Below are positions 7,977 through 17,065 of a DNA stretch of 64,000 bases, one piece after another. A program made the translations under genes and the position numbers. A model generated the notes under the pieces. That model ran no database searches, was not told the DNA's origin, and worked only from the letters and a program-made list of their open reading frames with translations. Position 1 is the first letter of the stretch, and the number at the start of each line of letters is the position of its first letter. Source of the stretch: Chloroflexota bacterium (GTDB taxonomy: Bacteria; Chloroflexota; Anaerolineae; Aggregatilineales; Phototrophicaceae); contig JAPOVL010000037.1 in NCBI GenBank assembly GCA_026708115.1, forward strand, positions 1-64,000. The letters run 5' to 3'.

Positions 7977-8732
7977 ATGAATAGCGACATGTTGCAGCGG
8001 TACAACTATGATGAATTCGTGCCGGAGAAGTTCATGCCCTGGATGCGCTTCGCTGAGAGCCCGGAATTGGGCGTTGCCGCGCCGGATTTCCCGCTATGGC
8101 GCTTGGAGGACCGGGCGCAAACTTCGCTGGGAGAATGGTGGTCGAACCACCTTTATCTGGTAGTGGAGTTTGGCAGCTTCACTTGACCGTATTGTGGGAT
8201 GGCGGGCCCATCCATGAATGCGATCGCCGACAAGTACGCCGAGGACGGCGTGGCGTCGGTGTTCCTGTACAGCAATGAAGCGCATCCTGGGGAGCATTTT
8301 CCCCATCTGACTTCAATGGAGCAAAAGTTCCGTCATGCTGCCGCGCTGCGCGACGAGCTTGGCGTCAGCAGGCCGATTCTCGTCGACGCCCTGGACGGCG
8401 CCTGTCACCGCGCCTATGGCAGCATGCCCAACATGACCTGGATTTTCAATCGCGCGGGGCAAGCGATTTACAAGTCCGACTGGACGGACGCAAACAGCGT
8501 GGACAACGCGCTGGCTTACTATCTGGATATCAGCCGGCGGCGCAAAGACCGCGAGACTTTGGCTCCGTTCACCGTAGAGCGCTTGGACTATCGCAATGCC
8601 GATCGGCTGGCATTCTTCAAGGGTTTGACGCGCAATGGAAGGCAGGCCGTGGATGATTTCATCAAGGCTTTTGGCCCGCCCCCGAGCGAATTTCGTTGGG
8701 AGGACAAGGACTCAGCCGACGATGCCGATTGA
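7977..8732 (+). CDS. Predicted selenoprotein, iodothyronine deiodinase-like thioredoxin fold (UGA at 8184-8186 read as Sec70)
   Basis: Two same-frame segments, 7977-8183 and 8187-8732, are joined by one TGA. Read as selenocysteine, the junction gives EFGSFT-U-PYC-GMAGPSM, matching the deiodinase active site (FGSxT-U-P) and adding a UxxC pair (U70, C73). Downstream segments FLYSNEAHPGE, PILVDALDGACHRAYG and WIFNRAGQAIYKSDW line up with the deiodinase EAH, PVVVD and LY...G..YKG blocks. The product is 251 residues. GGGGCGGAG precedes the ATG. A hairpin right after the TGA fits a bacterial SECIS. Bacterial members probably act as thiol or peroxide redox enzymes; iodothyronine is not implied. Alternatives are a nonsense mutation or a sequencing error. 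The 3' end overlaps the convergent gene by 21 bases. Confidence 0.8.
8187..8213 (+). promoter_or_regulatory. Candidate bacterial SECIS hairpin
   Basis: GGATGG (8197-8202) pairs with CCATCC (8208-8213) around the 5-base loop CGGGC (8203-8207). The loop starts 16 bases after the UGA and has G at its second position. This matches the bacterial SECIS pattern recognised by SelB: a small apical loop with G in its first two bases, about 16-37 bases past the UGA. The hairpin lies within the coding sequence, as expected in bacteria. Confidence 0.65.
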
Positions 8733-10289
8733 GGCAAGCATGCGTTCGTAGACGACGCCCTTCTGCCCGCGACGGTCGGAGGGTCGGTTCGCCAATCCGC
8801 CTTGGACAAAGAGGTGGGAAGATCCCTCGCCGCTCAAATTCAAGGCGTGGATTGCGCCATTCGCACTCATCCAGTCGGCAAGCTCGGAGAGGGTCGCGCC
8901 CCCGCTGTCCAATTCAGTTCTGGCCGCGGGATCGCAGCCGTCGACCACGAGAAGCAAAAGGTTACCATCGTCTTTAATGCCCAGCGCGGTGCGCGCTTTT
9001 CTTTCCCCAGGCGAGCCGGGGTCGATATTGACCGGCGTGATGCCGACGACATGTTCGTCGTCGATGCTGCGGCTGGCCCAATACTCTTCGTTTTCGCCAG
9101 CGGAATCGAGCGCATTCCGACCATCTTGGAGCAGGATGGGGCCGGCCTGGACGCCTGAAACCAGACCTCTCGACGGATCGGAAAACTCGTATTCTATCCA
9201 GGCGTCCTCAGCAATGTTGTCAATGATGGACTCTGGGAGGGCGTCGGCGCCCAGTGACAAGACAAAGCCATTTTGGGGGATCTGGAGCGCGCCGCCTCGC
9301 TTCCAGCTAAGCACCTGGCGATTCACAATGACAAATTCATGGCGGCGGTCTTCCGCAGGCGTGCGATCGAGCGGACGTCGTTTTTCGCCCAAGCGCGCGG
9401 CGCGGGTGTAGATGGCGATTGCCGAAGGATCGGCGGGATTCAGCCCGAACTGATAGTCGCCGCGGGTGTCGGCTCGCAAGCTGATATCGCCCGGCAATAT
9501 CAGGGCGATGTCTTCGAGGCTCATGGTCTGCACTGTCCACTCGGCGCCGTCAAACAGCAGGCAGCCGCGACGATAAAGCGGCGGACGCAGTATGGTCTGC
9601 TCCGACAGCATCAAGCCGATGGCGTCACCGTATCCGGAATGGTGACTGACGAGGTCGTCATGCTCGTGCAGGAAGTGCGATGTGTTGAATGCCGCCATGC
9701 GTTCGTGATTCTGGACAAAGTGACGAACAAAGTCGCAGCGGCCGATGCGCACGAAGTTGCGCCAGGCGTCAAATTCACGAAAGAGGCGCGGCTGGTAGCT
9801 GCCTCTTTCAATGTTGGGGTAGAGATCAAGTTGAATTGATTCTTCCAGCCAGCGCGTCAGGGCGTCGGCGCGGGATTGCCAATTGTCGTTGCCGGCAGCT
9901 ATGTCCGTGTGCCATTCGTAAGTATCGCCGATATATTCGTGCAGTTGCAGCCAGCCCCGCGCGAGCAATTGGCGCAGGACACAGGCGACGAAGGAATTGG
10001 CGCTGATGATATGCTCGCCGCCAAAGCTATAATCGAGCCCGGGAAACATGTGCTGCGCCCGGCGGTCGGTCTGCATGGCGGTCCAGGTCAGGATATGCGG
10101 ATTGTCCTGCCCGCGCGCTTTCGCGCGGGCATAGTGCATGCGGGCGATGTCTTGTTGGCGCACATAGCTGCTCATCGGGTGCAGGTCTTCAAATTTCAGT
10201 TGATGCGGAGCGATCTCCAGGCTGTATAGCAGGGACCAGCCGCCGGTCTCGAGTTGAACGCGCTGTTTTTGAAAGCGACCCATTGGCAT
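8712..10289 (-). CDS. Uncharacterised protein with C-terminal phosphodiester glycosidase (NAGPA-like) domain
   Basis: A 525-residue protein with no signal peptide or obvious membrane segment. The last 160 residues resemble the phosphodiester glycosidase family: KARTALGI, LLLLVVDG, TLSELADWM, ALNLSGEGSS and NRPSDRRG. The family's usual LNLDGGGSS is here LNLSGEGSS, so a usually acidic position is Ser. The N-terminal 330 residues contain many His, Asp and Trp residues (for example HEHDDLVSHHSGYGDAIG), and I cannot assign a domain to them. Family members remove sugars linked through phosphodiesters. The 3' end overlaps the selenoprotein's 3' end by 21 bases, so the two genes converge without a spacer. 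Confidence 0.65.
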   Translation of the reverse strand: MPMGRFQKQRVQLETGGWSLLYSLEIAPHQLKFEDLHPMSSYVRQQDIARMHYARAKARGQDNPHILTWTAMQTDRRAQHMFPGLDYSFGGEHIISANSFVACVLRQLLARGWLQLHEYIGDTYEWHTDIAAGNDNWQSRADALTRWLEESIQLDLYPNIERGSYQPRLFREFDAWRNFVRIGRCDFVRHFVQNHERMAAFNTSHFLHEHDDLVSHHSGYGDAIGLMLSEQTILRPPLYRRGCLLFDGAEWTVQTMSLEDIALILPGDISLRADTRGDYQFGLNPADPSAIAIYTRAARLGEKRRPLDRTPAEDRRHEFVIVNRQVLSWKRGGALQIPQNGFVLSLGADALPESIIDNIAEDAWIEYEFSDPSRGLVSGVQAGPILLQDGRNALDSAGENEEYWASRSIDDEHVVGITPVNIDPGSPGERKARTALGIKDDGNLLLLVVDGCDPAARTELDSGGATLSELADWMSANGAIHALNLSGEGSSHLFVQGGLANRPSDRRGQKGVVYERMLASIGIVG

Positions 10290-10441
10290 AGCCTACTCCT
10301 CCGCAAATTAGCCCTCTCGAACTATACCGCTTGTTAGTCAGCAGAAAAAGTGAAGAGCGCCGTCAGGGAGCGGCAAAATGTGTGGGTATGGCCTTTTCTA
10401 AGCCTCCCCCAGCCAGTGCCCCTCGGTCCCCCGCCTCACGG

Positions 10442-10661
10442 CTGAGGAGGACAGTATCGCGCATATCTCAAGGCCAACCCCACCCCCCGGCCCCCTCCCC
10501 GAAGCATCGGAGAGGGGGAGCGCGCCACAAGAAGATGGTATTATGTGTTCATTTTCGTGAATTTCAGCAAGTTAAATCCCAAATCCAATGTAGAGTCACC
10601 CTTCCACAATGCTTTGGCGAAGGTCCGGGGATGGGGTAGTAAAAACCTGTCCTGTCGTCAG
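10442..10661. mobile_element. MITE-like element, copy 2
   Basis: The ends are degenerate versions of the CTGAGGACATGACAG repeat: CTGAGGAGGACAG at 10442-10454 and CTGTCCTGTCGTCAG at 10647-10661. The interior is a close reverse complement of the element at 47319-47547 along nearly its whole length, including the tract at about 10531-10600. It interrupts the C-rich palindrome, with GCCTCACGG on the left and GCTTCACGG on the right. The rest of the gap between 10290 and 10800 is repeat-derived or featureless. Confidence 0.65.
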
Positions 10662-10800
10662 GCTTCACGGGGAGGTATCCCAAAGCATTGAAGAGAGGAG
10701 TTTATCTGCGAGTTTATGAGCGCCGGCAAGGTGTTTCACATCCTAGAGATTCACCTCGTCCACGCCGTTATCATAGTTGAACGTAGGCGCGCCGCTGCGC

Positions 10801-11877
10801 CTAGCGGCTGCCTAGCTTGAGCGGAAGCGCCAGCTCTTGGACGCCGTCCCGCAATACGCTGAGCGTGATCTCTTGACCGGGGCGGGTTTGCCGGGCCAGA
10901 TATGTGATCAAATCATTCATGCCGATGATCGGGACCCCATCAACGGCTGTGATGATATCGACGCGCATGTCGACGAGCTCATTGTCGAGGGTGCGCATTT
11001 CAGCGATCTCGCGCAGATCCGACGCGGCGGCCGGTCCGTCGTCCAGGATTTCTCGCACGACAACGCCGCGAAAGTTGTTGGGCAGTCCTAACAGTTCAGT
11101 CACGGTCAGTGAGACGTCGAATCCGGTGAGGCCGATGAGGCTGTAGCGCATCTGGCCGGTTTCAATCAAGGAGCGGGCGACGCGCCGCGTCAGGTTTGAC
11201 GGGATGGCAAAACCGACGCCGGCGCTGCTGCCCGTTCCGCTGATGATCTGGGAGTTCACGCCGATGACCTCGCCGTCGAGATTGATTAGGGGACCGCCGC
11301 TATTGCCCGGGTTGATCGAGGCGTCGGTTTGGATGACACCGCCGATGGAGAACTCGGTCAAGCCGCGAATGGTGCGGTCGAGGGCGCTGACGATGCCGGA
11401 GGTCAGTGTCCAGCCTTGTCCGTAGGGACTGCCGATCGCCAGCACCGTTTGCCCGATGACCAGGTCTTGTGAATCGGCGAAGGCGACGGGCGACAATCGG
11501 GCGGCAGGCAGATTGACTTTGACAACTGCCAGATCTGATGCCTTGTCGATGCCGACGATTGCGCCACGAACTTTGGCGCCGTCGATAAAACTGACGACGA
11601 TCTCTTGGGCTGCATCTACAACATGGGCATTGGTCACGATGTGACCGTCCCCGTCGATGACAAATCCGGAGCCGTTGCCGCCGCCCGAGTCCGTTTCGAC
11701 GCTGATCGCCACCACCGATGGGCTGGCATGCCGGTAGACGTCAGTGAATACGTCGTTGGGATGTCTGACAAGGTCTACGGCGTAGATGCCCGCGGCCGGC
11801 AGGGCGGCCAACATCAGCAATGCAATGATCGCGCCAATGGTCATGGGCGCGATAAAGTGATGACGAAGGTGCTTCAT
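10801..11877 (-). CDS. HtrA/DegP-family membrane-anchored serine protease with PDZ domain
   Basis: A 358-residue S1C protease. An N-terminal hydrophobic segment (about 9-33) acts as a signal anchor, placing the protease outside the membrane. The catalytic triad is visible as TNAHVV (His), KASDLAVVKV (Asp) and NPGNSGGPL (Ser). A single PDZ domain follows, with GLTGFDVSLT and the ITAVDGVPIIGMNDL segment. The role is degradation or surveillance of misfolded exported proteins. The ATG at 11877 is chosen because AAAGGAA precedes it; an upstream in-frame ATG at 11925 would add 16 polar residues. The gene appears to stand alone, with a repeat-filled region downstream. Confidence 0.9.
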   Translation of the reverse strand: MKHLRHHFIAPMTIGAIIALLMLAALPAAGIYAVDLVRHPNDVFTDVYRHASPSVVAISVETDSGGGNGSGFVIDGDGHIVTNAHVVDAAQEIVVSFIDGAKVRGAIVGIDKASDLAVVKVNLPAARLSPVAFADSQDLVIGQTVLAIGSPYGQGWTLTSGIVSALDRTIRGLTEFSIGGVIQTDASINPGNSGGPLINLDGEVIGVNSQIISGTGSSAGVGFAIPSNLTRRVARSLIETGQMRYSLIGLTGFDVSLTVTELLGLPNNFRGVVVREILDDGPAAASDLREIAEMRTLDNELVDMRVDIITAVDGVPIIGMNDLITYLARQTRPGQEITLSVLRDGVQELALPLKLGSR

Positions 11878-12012
11878 TGATTCGTTCCTTTCATTGTTGT
11901 TTAACGGTGATTGTTTCATCAGCACAATGATAGGAAGGACTTGTAAATAATCTTTTGCGGGGATGCAAAAAGCATGTTAGGAAGATGAGAAGTTGATGGT
12001 TTCGCGGGCTGG

Positions 12013-13266
12013 CTAGCCGATCAAGTAGAAGGCGTCTTGTCTGCCGTCAAGCCAGCGCATCGCGCCATCAGTGAGGACGGCGTCTTCCTCGAGCATGATG
12101 CGCAGGTCTTGGCCGTCCCATTCTGGAATACTGCGGAGGATGTTCAACTCGATTGAATAAACGGTGTCGTCAAAGAGGGGATAGTCGCCAACGCCGGGAA
12201 CGCCGTCCTGCCGATCCCAGAGGCCGATGATGGGTCCGGCGGCGTGTCCATGGTAGCCGAGCGGGTGCGTATAAACTTGGGGGCGAATGCCTTCGGCTTT
12301 TGCTTGTGCGAGCGCTGCGCCAAGCACTTCGTTCCCGGTGGCGCCGACGCGCATCAGCCCCGTGTGGATGTCTTGCAGACGGTTGCCGTCCGCCAAGGCG
12401 TCGCGCAACCCAGCCGGCGCGTCCGTTTCGCCCGGCCGCAATACATAGGCATGCTGCTGCTGATCGGTGGCCAAGCCCAGGTAATGGAAGCCCATATCGC
12501 AGTGCAGAAGGTCGCCGGGCATAATCGTCGTCCGTGGATCGTCAGTATCTTCATAGGTTTGGCCAGGCGCTTGAATATCAATGGTGGGCTGGAACCAGGC
12601 CTGCAAGCCCGCGTCCTGCATAGTCTGGCGCATCCACCAGACGACGTCATCCGTTGTGGTGATGCCAGGATGGATGACCGCGGTCGAGAAGGCGCGGGCG
12701 ATGATTTGGTGGCCGGTCTCGACCAGGCGCGGATAGGCGCGGATTTCTTCGGGCAGTCGACGTTCCAGCCAGCCAACGCAGAGTCCTTCGGCGTTCACAA
12801 TTCGCGATGTGTAGGGATCTCCTAGAGCCTCGCAAATGAGCGAATTCTCAGTGAGGGATAGGCCATCGCCGAAGGAAAAGGTTGCGGAGTTGTTGATGCC
12901 AATGGTCGCGGGATCGCGTTCGGCGACGAGGCGCGCAAGGCATTCATGCTGGTCTTCTTCATCAGGATCCCAGACTGTTTCGTAGAGGTCGTCATAACCG
13001 TAGCGTGACAGGGTCAGCCGGCGAACAGTTCCGTCTCTTTCCCGCGAGAAGACGAGCATGGTACGACGGCGCGCGGACATGGACGTGGCGGGCAGCATGG
13101 ACATCAGCACCGGGTCTTCGTTGTATTCCCGGCAGGCGATGATCCACATATCGATGTCTTCACGATCCATCAGTTCGGGGACAAGCGTATCCAAGCGCTG
13201 CTTGAGCCAGCGGTCGCGAATCGCAGCTTGTTCCCGAAGGGGCAGAATGTCATTAATGAAAGTCAT
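12013..13266 (-). CDS. M24-family metallopeptidase (Xaa-Pro peptidase/creatinase fold)
   Basis: A 417-residue protein with the two-domain creatinase/aminopeptidase P architecture. The C-terminal pita-bread domain keeps all five dinuclear metal ligands: LLHCDMGFHYLGLATDQ (two Asp 11 apart), THPLGYHGHAAGP (His), YSIELNI (Glu) and IMLEEDAVL (Glu). The N-terminal part (DMWIIACREYNEDPVLMSMLP) is the creatinase-like N domain. Likely a cytoplasmic peptidase acting next to proline, or a related amidinohydrolase; the exact substrate cannot be fixed. AAAGGAAG upstream supports the ATG at 13266. It lies 97 bases downstream of the MATE-like gene on the same strand. Confidence 0.85.
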   Translation of the reverse strand: MTFINDILPLREQAAIRDRWLKQRLDTLVPELMDREDIDMWIIACREYNEDPVLMSMLPATSMSARRRTMLVFSRERDGTVRRLTLSRYGYDDLYETVWDPDEEDQHECLARLVAERDPATIGINNSATFSFGDGLSLTENSLICEALGDPYTSRIVNAEGLCVGWLERRLPEEIRAYPRLVETGHQIIARAFSTAVIHPGITTTDDVVWWMRQTMQDAGLQAWFQPTIDIQAPGQTYEDTDDPRTTIMPGDLLHCDMGFHYLGLATDQQQHAYVLRPGETDAPAGLRDALADGNRLQDIHTGLMRVGATGNEVLGAALAQAKAEGIRPQVYTHPLGYHGHAAGPIIGLWDRQDGVPGVGDYPLFDDTVYSIELNILRSIPEWDGQDLRIMLEEDAVLTDGAMRWLDGRQDAFYLIG

Positions 13267-13363
13267 GTATCAGCTTCCTTTCGCGCTTTCGGCGATGGCC
13301 TCTGCCGATGCGAGCGCTCCTGTTCGGCAGACAGCATAGGGGCGCCCAGCGCCAGTATCAGAA

Positions 13364-14692
13364 TCAGTCGCCCCCGGCAAGGGCCACGGCGGACTGCCAG
13401 TGCAGCCTAAGGGCCGCGTTCTGTCTGCGATATACGACGTAAAGATAGCCCAGCTCGATGATGTGCCCGATGGTCAGACCCAAGCCGGCGGCCAGAACCC
13501 CGTGCAGGCCGCGGTCGATGCCAGCCCATACGATGGCTGTCGTGACGAGGAAACCCAGGACGATGGCCTGGTAGATAGCAGCGGTCTTGCGGCTGAGCAT
13601 GAGCAGGGCGCGCAGGTAACTTTGCAGGGTGGTCAGTAGGGGGATCAGGCAAGCTGATTGCGTGCCCAGCAGCACAAGCCCGTGCAGGTTACGCGGCACA
13701 TCCAGGATGGTCGTATTGTAGAAGTCGATCAAAGGCGTGAAGACAAATACCGTCATGATCAGGCTCAAGCCGATGCCGAGGCGCAGGGTGAATCCGCGCA
13801 GGATGCGGTGATGCTCTTCGCTGTCGTTGAGCGATATCACGACCTCTTGGTAGGCCATGCCTCCCGATCGCGTCAAGAGCATGATGGAGAAGATGACGGG
13901 CCAAGCGGCCAGGCTCTGTGAGGCGTCCGGCATACTGGCGAGCCCGCGTTCGATGACGGGATGGATGCCCAAAGTGACGAAACTGGTTATGGCCAGGGGC
14001 AGATGGAAGCGAAGCGCGTCGCGATAGCTTAAGGATTGCAGCTTGTCCGTGAGCGGTGTAGCGAGCAAGCGCATGACGTCGACGCGGGAGACGCGGTAGG
14101 TATAGATGGCTTCAGCCGCGACCGCGCATACCAGCGCCAGGGCGCCGATGGCGGCGCCGGCGACCTGGGTGATTGCACCCAGGACCAGGGCCATGCTTCC
14201 GGAAACAAGCACTCTCAAGACGGTACCGTAGCCCACATAGCGCGTTTTGCCGAAGCGGATCATGATGCCTTGGTGGAAGCGGCGATATCCGATCAAGGCG
14301 CCCCAGAGGATCATGATGCGCATGGCGGGGCGGGCCGCCTCGATGATATGAGGGGGGACATTTAGCAAGGCGCCGAGATAGAAGTCGAGCAAGGGCGTAA
14401 ATGCCATTAGCACCGCGACCACGGCAACCAGCAGATTGACCGCCATCATGAAGCGCCACAGGACGCGAAAGGCTTGTCGGTTGCGCGCCAGGGCGCTGCC
14501 GGTCGCCAAGAGCATGATGACAGGGGTTTCGATCAATATGGACAGCGAGAACATCAAGCCGAAGGCGGCCAATTGCGTTTCGGAATCCGGCTTGCGGCTG
14601 ATAACGCCTTGAATCCAGGGACCTTCGACTGTCATCAAGAGCCAGGCCATTGCCAAGGGCAGCCAGAATACCAGCACCTTGCGATAGGTCAC
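13364..14692 (-). CDS. Multi-pass membrane protein, MATE/MOP-superfamily-like transporter
   Basis: A 442-residue protein with roughly twelve hydrophobic segments in two similar halves: LVFWLPLAMAWLLMTVEGPW opens the first, and FHLPLAITSFVTLGIHPVIE opens the second. This repeat pattern is typical of MATE and related flippases. RFHQGIMIRFGKTRYVGYG between segments also recalls the ANKH-like branch. The substrate is unknown. Translation starts at a GTG without a strong ribosome binding site, so the start is approximate. The gene is followed by the M24 peptidase on the same strand. Confidence 0.7.
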   Translation of the reverse strand: MTYRKVLVFWLPLAMAWLLMTVEGPWIQGVISRKPDSETQLAAFGLMFSLSILIETPVIMLLATGSALARNRQAFRVLWRFMMAVNLLVAVVAVLMAFTPLLDFYLGALLNVPPHIIEAARPAMRIMILWGALIGYRRFHQGIMIRFGKTRYVGYGTVLRVLVSGSMALVLGAITQVAGAAIGALALVCAVAAEAIYTYRVSRVDVMRLLATPLTDKLQSLSYRDALRFHLPLAITSFVTLGIHPVIERGLASMPDASQSLAAWPVIFSIMLLTRSGGMAYQEVVISLNDSEEHHRILRGFTLRLGIGLSLIMTVFVFTPLIDFYNTTILDVPRNLHGLVLLGTQSACLIPLLTTLQSYLRALLMLSRKTAAIYQAIVLGFLVTTAIVWAGIDRGLHGVLAAGLGLTIGHIIELGYLYVVYRRQNAALRLHWQSAVALAGGD

Positions 14693-14795
14693 GGATTTGT
14701 CATTTCTCGCGGTTGACTGACAGGCGCGAATTGTATGCGAATCGTCCTGAATAGAGCATGACGCCGCCGATCCAGATGAACAGGTTGGTCTCGTT

Positions 14796-15539
14796 TCATT
14801 TTGTGTTGATCATTTCCACGAGTTGAAGCGCGACTTCGTAGACAGCTTGATTGCTGGCATCGAGCGCGTTCTGTTCGTCTTTTGCTAGCGGGTCCAGAAA
14901 ACTTTTTCCATGAATTAGATCATCCCAGACCGCCAGCATAGATAGCGCCGGCACGCCGAAATAGCCGGCGGTCGCAAGTGTTGTCGCCGTTTCCATATCG
15001 ACTGACAAGTAGCCGGCCCGGCGCCAGGCCTCGATTAGGCGCCGGTCTTGCGCGAAGATCGACGACCAAGTCAGATGTGTGCCCTGATGTACGTTAATCC
15101 CACGCTCAAGTATGGCGCTGCGAGCATTGGCCGACCAGAGGGGATCACCCCTTATTTCTTCTTTTCCCCCGTAAAGATGGGCGACGCCGTCGCGAGCGAT
15201 GGCGACGGTTGGCACGATGATTTCTCCCGGATTGAGTTGAGGTTGCAGTCCGCCGCAGGTGCCGATTTGTATGGCCAGTCTTGCGCCGAGCTGGGAAAAC
15301 AGATGAATGATCTCCACCGCGCGTGGCGCGCCGTAGGCACAGCAATAGGCGACGCGCAGACCTCGCCACGCTCCCACAAAGATATCGGGAAAAGGAAGTT
15401 CTTCAACATCCGTCAGATAAGAAAGGCGCCAATCAGTACGCTGTTGCCGCCACCAGGAGCCTTCCACGATGACAGCGTCCGGCACGTCCGCTGCCGACAT
15501 TCGCAGGGCAGCGAGCCATTCTGCTTTGGTGATTTCCAT
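14796..15539 (-). CDS. Nucleoside phosphorylase (PNP/UDP family)
   Basis: A 247-residue protein of the purine nucleoside/uridine phosphorylase family. Diagnostic segments are AIQIGTCGGLQPQLNPGEII (phosphate and ribose region), VPTVAIARDGVAHLYGG, and SVDMETATTLATAGYFGVPA with the MET motif that contacts ribose. Members split nucleosides into base and ribose-1-phosphate for salvage. The ATG at 15539 is preferred because homology begins just after it; an upstream in-frame start at 15638 adds a low-complexity tail. No clear ribosome binding site is visible for either. Base specificity is not assigned. Confidence 0.82.
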   Translation of the reverse strand: MEITKAEWLAALRMSAADVPDAVIVEGSWWRQQRTDWRLSYLTDVEELPFPDIFVGAWRGLRVAYCCAYGAPRAVEIIHLFSQLGARLAIQIGTCGGLQPQLNPGEIIVPTVAIARDGVAHLYGGKEEIRGDPLWSANARSAILERGINVHQGTHLTWSSIFAQDRRLIEAWRRAGYLSVDMETATTLATAGYFGVPALSMLAVWDDLIHGKSFLDPLAKDEQNALDASNQAVYEVALQLVEMINTK

Positions 15540-15805
15540 GATCGATTTTGAAGTCGACACCGTCGCGCATCCGGTAATTGTCGTAAACGGAATTATGTCG
15601 CAGCTCGGATAGAATGCTATCCCCAATGGGTTGGGCACAGCGATAGTGGCTACAATAAGCCGGCGATCAATGGAGACATGCGAACCTTTGTGTTAGAATG
15701 CGGCATGGCGCATCCGCGCCAATGGATGTCCGAGTCGCGACAGCGGGGCGTGATTTTGCTCGCGCGCGAGCAGACGGGTTCATTTGAATAGGTGAGGAGA
15801 TAATC

Positions 15806-17065
15806 ATGTTTAGATATAGAGTAATGTTAACTTTTTTGCTTTGCCTGGTCCTGATGCCGCTGGCGGCTGTCACGGCGGATGATATGGAAGGTCCGCCTGG
15901 CTTCGATAGCTGGGACGCGGTATTGGAGGAAGCGCGCGGTCAAACGCTGAACTGGCACATGTGGGGCGGTTCCGATGCCTGGAACAGCTTCGTTGATATC
16001 GTTTATGGCGGCGAGTTGATGGAGAACTATGGTGTGACGTTGAACCGGGTCCCGTTGGCCGATACGGTTGATGCGGTCAATCAAGTCTTAAGCGAGGAAG
16101 AAGCGGGCGTCGCGCACGATGAAGGATCGGTTGACCTGATCTGGATCAACGGCGAGAATTTCAAGACGCTCAAGCAGGCGGGCTTGCTCTATGGACCCTG
16201 GACCTTAAACGTGCCCAATAGCAAGTACCTCGATTGGGAAGACGGCGGCTTCTTGCTTGATTTCGGCGAGCCGATAGATTATTCAGAGCAGCCTTGGGCG
16301 GCTGGCGCATTCCAATGGATCTATGATACTGCCAGAATGGACGCGGAAGACTTGCCGCGGAGCTATGCGGAATTGGGCGAGTGGATCGCGGCGAATCCGG
16401 GGCGCTTCACGTATGTGGCGCCGGGGCCTGGCGCCTTCCAAGGCACGAGAATTGTCAAACAGTTGATGTATGAACTCTGCGGTGGTCCGGCGCCGTTCGC
16501 CGCGTTCGATCAATCCGTCTGGGATGATTGCTCGCCCCAGGCCTGGGAAGTTCTCAATGCCTGGGAGCCCAATCTTTGGCGCGAAGGGGCGACTTATCCA
16601 GCGACGGCCAATGAGCTCAATGAACTCTTCGCCAATAGCGAGGTCGATTTCTCCTTGACGCTCACCGGTACGGGCGCGGCGCGCGGCATCGCCAGCGGGC
16701 AATTGCCCGAAACTGCCAAAGCCTATCTCTTTGACGCCAACATGATTAGCGGCTTCAGCTATTTGGCGATACCGATCAATTCGGCCAACAAGGCGGCTGC
16801 GCTGGTGATGGGCAATCTGCTGGTACGCCCGGACATGCAGGCGGCGCAATTGGATACCAACAGCCTGGGGACGGGCGCGACGCCGGTTGTCGATTTCTCG
16901 ACGTTGAGTGAAGAGGAAGCGCAGACCTTCGCGGACATCGCCGCTGCTATTGTCGGCGCGGCCGATCCGGCTGAATTCGCGGCTTTGGTGCCCAATACGG
17001 CGTCGGAGTATCACACGCTGACCGAGCAAGATTGGGAGCGTTGTGTATTGCGGGACGAATGCTGA
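15806..17065 (+). CDS. ABC transporter extracellular solute-binding protein, YnjB-like
   Basis: A 419-residue secreted protein with signal peptide MFRYRVMLTFLLCLVLMPLA and probable cleavage after VTA. The mature part matches the E. coli YnjB type: LNWHMWGGSDAWNSF near the start, then SVDLIWINGENFKTLKQAGL. GAGGAG precedes the ATG. Substrate binding feeds the two permeases encoded downstream at 18608 and 19495, with a sulfatase-fold gene between them. The substrate of YnjB-type systems is not established. No ATPase is encoded nearby, so the system must borrow one or have it elsewhere. Confidence 0.85.
   Translation: MFRYRVMLTFLLCLVLMPLAAVTADDMEGPPGFDSWDAVLEEARGQTLNWHMWGGSDAWNSFVDIVYGGELMENYGVTLNRVPLADTVDAVNQVLSEEEAGVAHDEGSVDLIWINGENFKTLKQAGLLYGPWTLNVPNSKYLDWEDGGFLLDFGEPIDYSEQPWAAGAFQWIYDTARMDAEDLPRSYAELGEWIAANPGRFTYVAPGPGAFQGTRIVKQLMYELCGGPAPFAAFDQSVWDDCSPQAWEVLNAWEPNLWREGATYPATANELNELFANSEVDFSLTLTGTGAARGIASGQLPETAKAYLFDANMISGFSYLAIPINSANKAAALVMGNLLVRPDMQAAQLDTNSLGTGATPVVDFSTLSEEEAQTFADIAAAIVGAADPAEFAALVPNTASEYHTLTEQDWERCVLRDEC

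Noticed and set aside
8199..8732. Stand-alone 177-residue thioredoxin-like protein starting at 8199
   Set aside because: It lacks the first half of the fold and the active-site strand; these are encoded in the same frame just upstream of one TGA, so the selenoprotein reading explains both parts.
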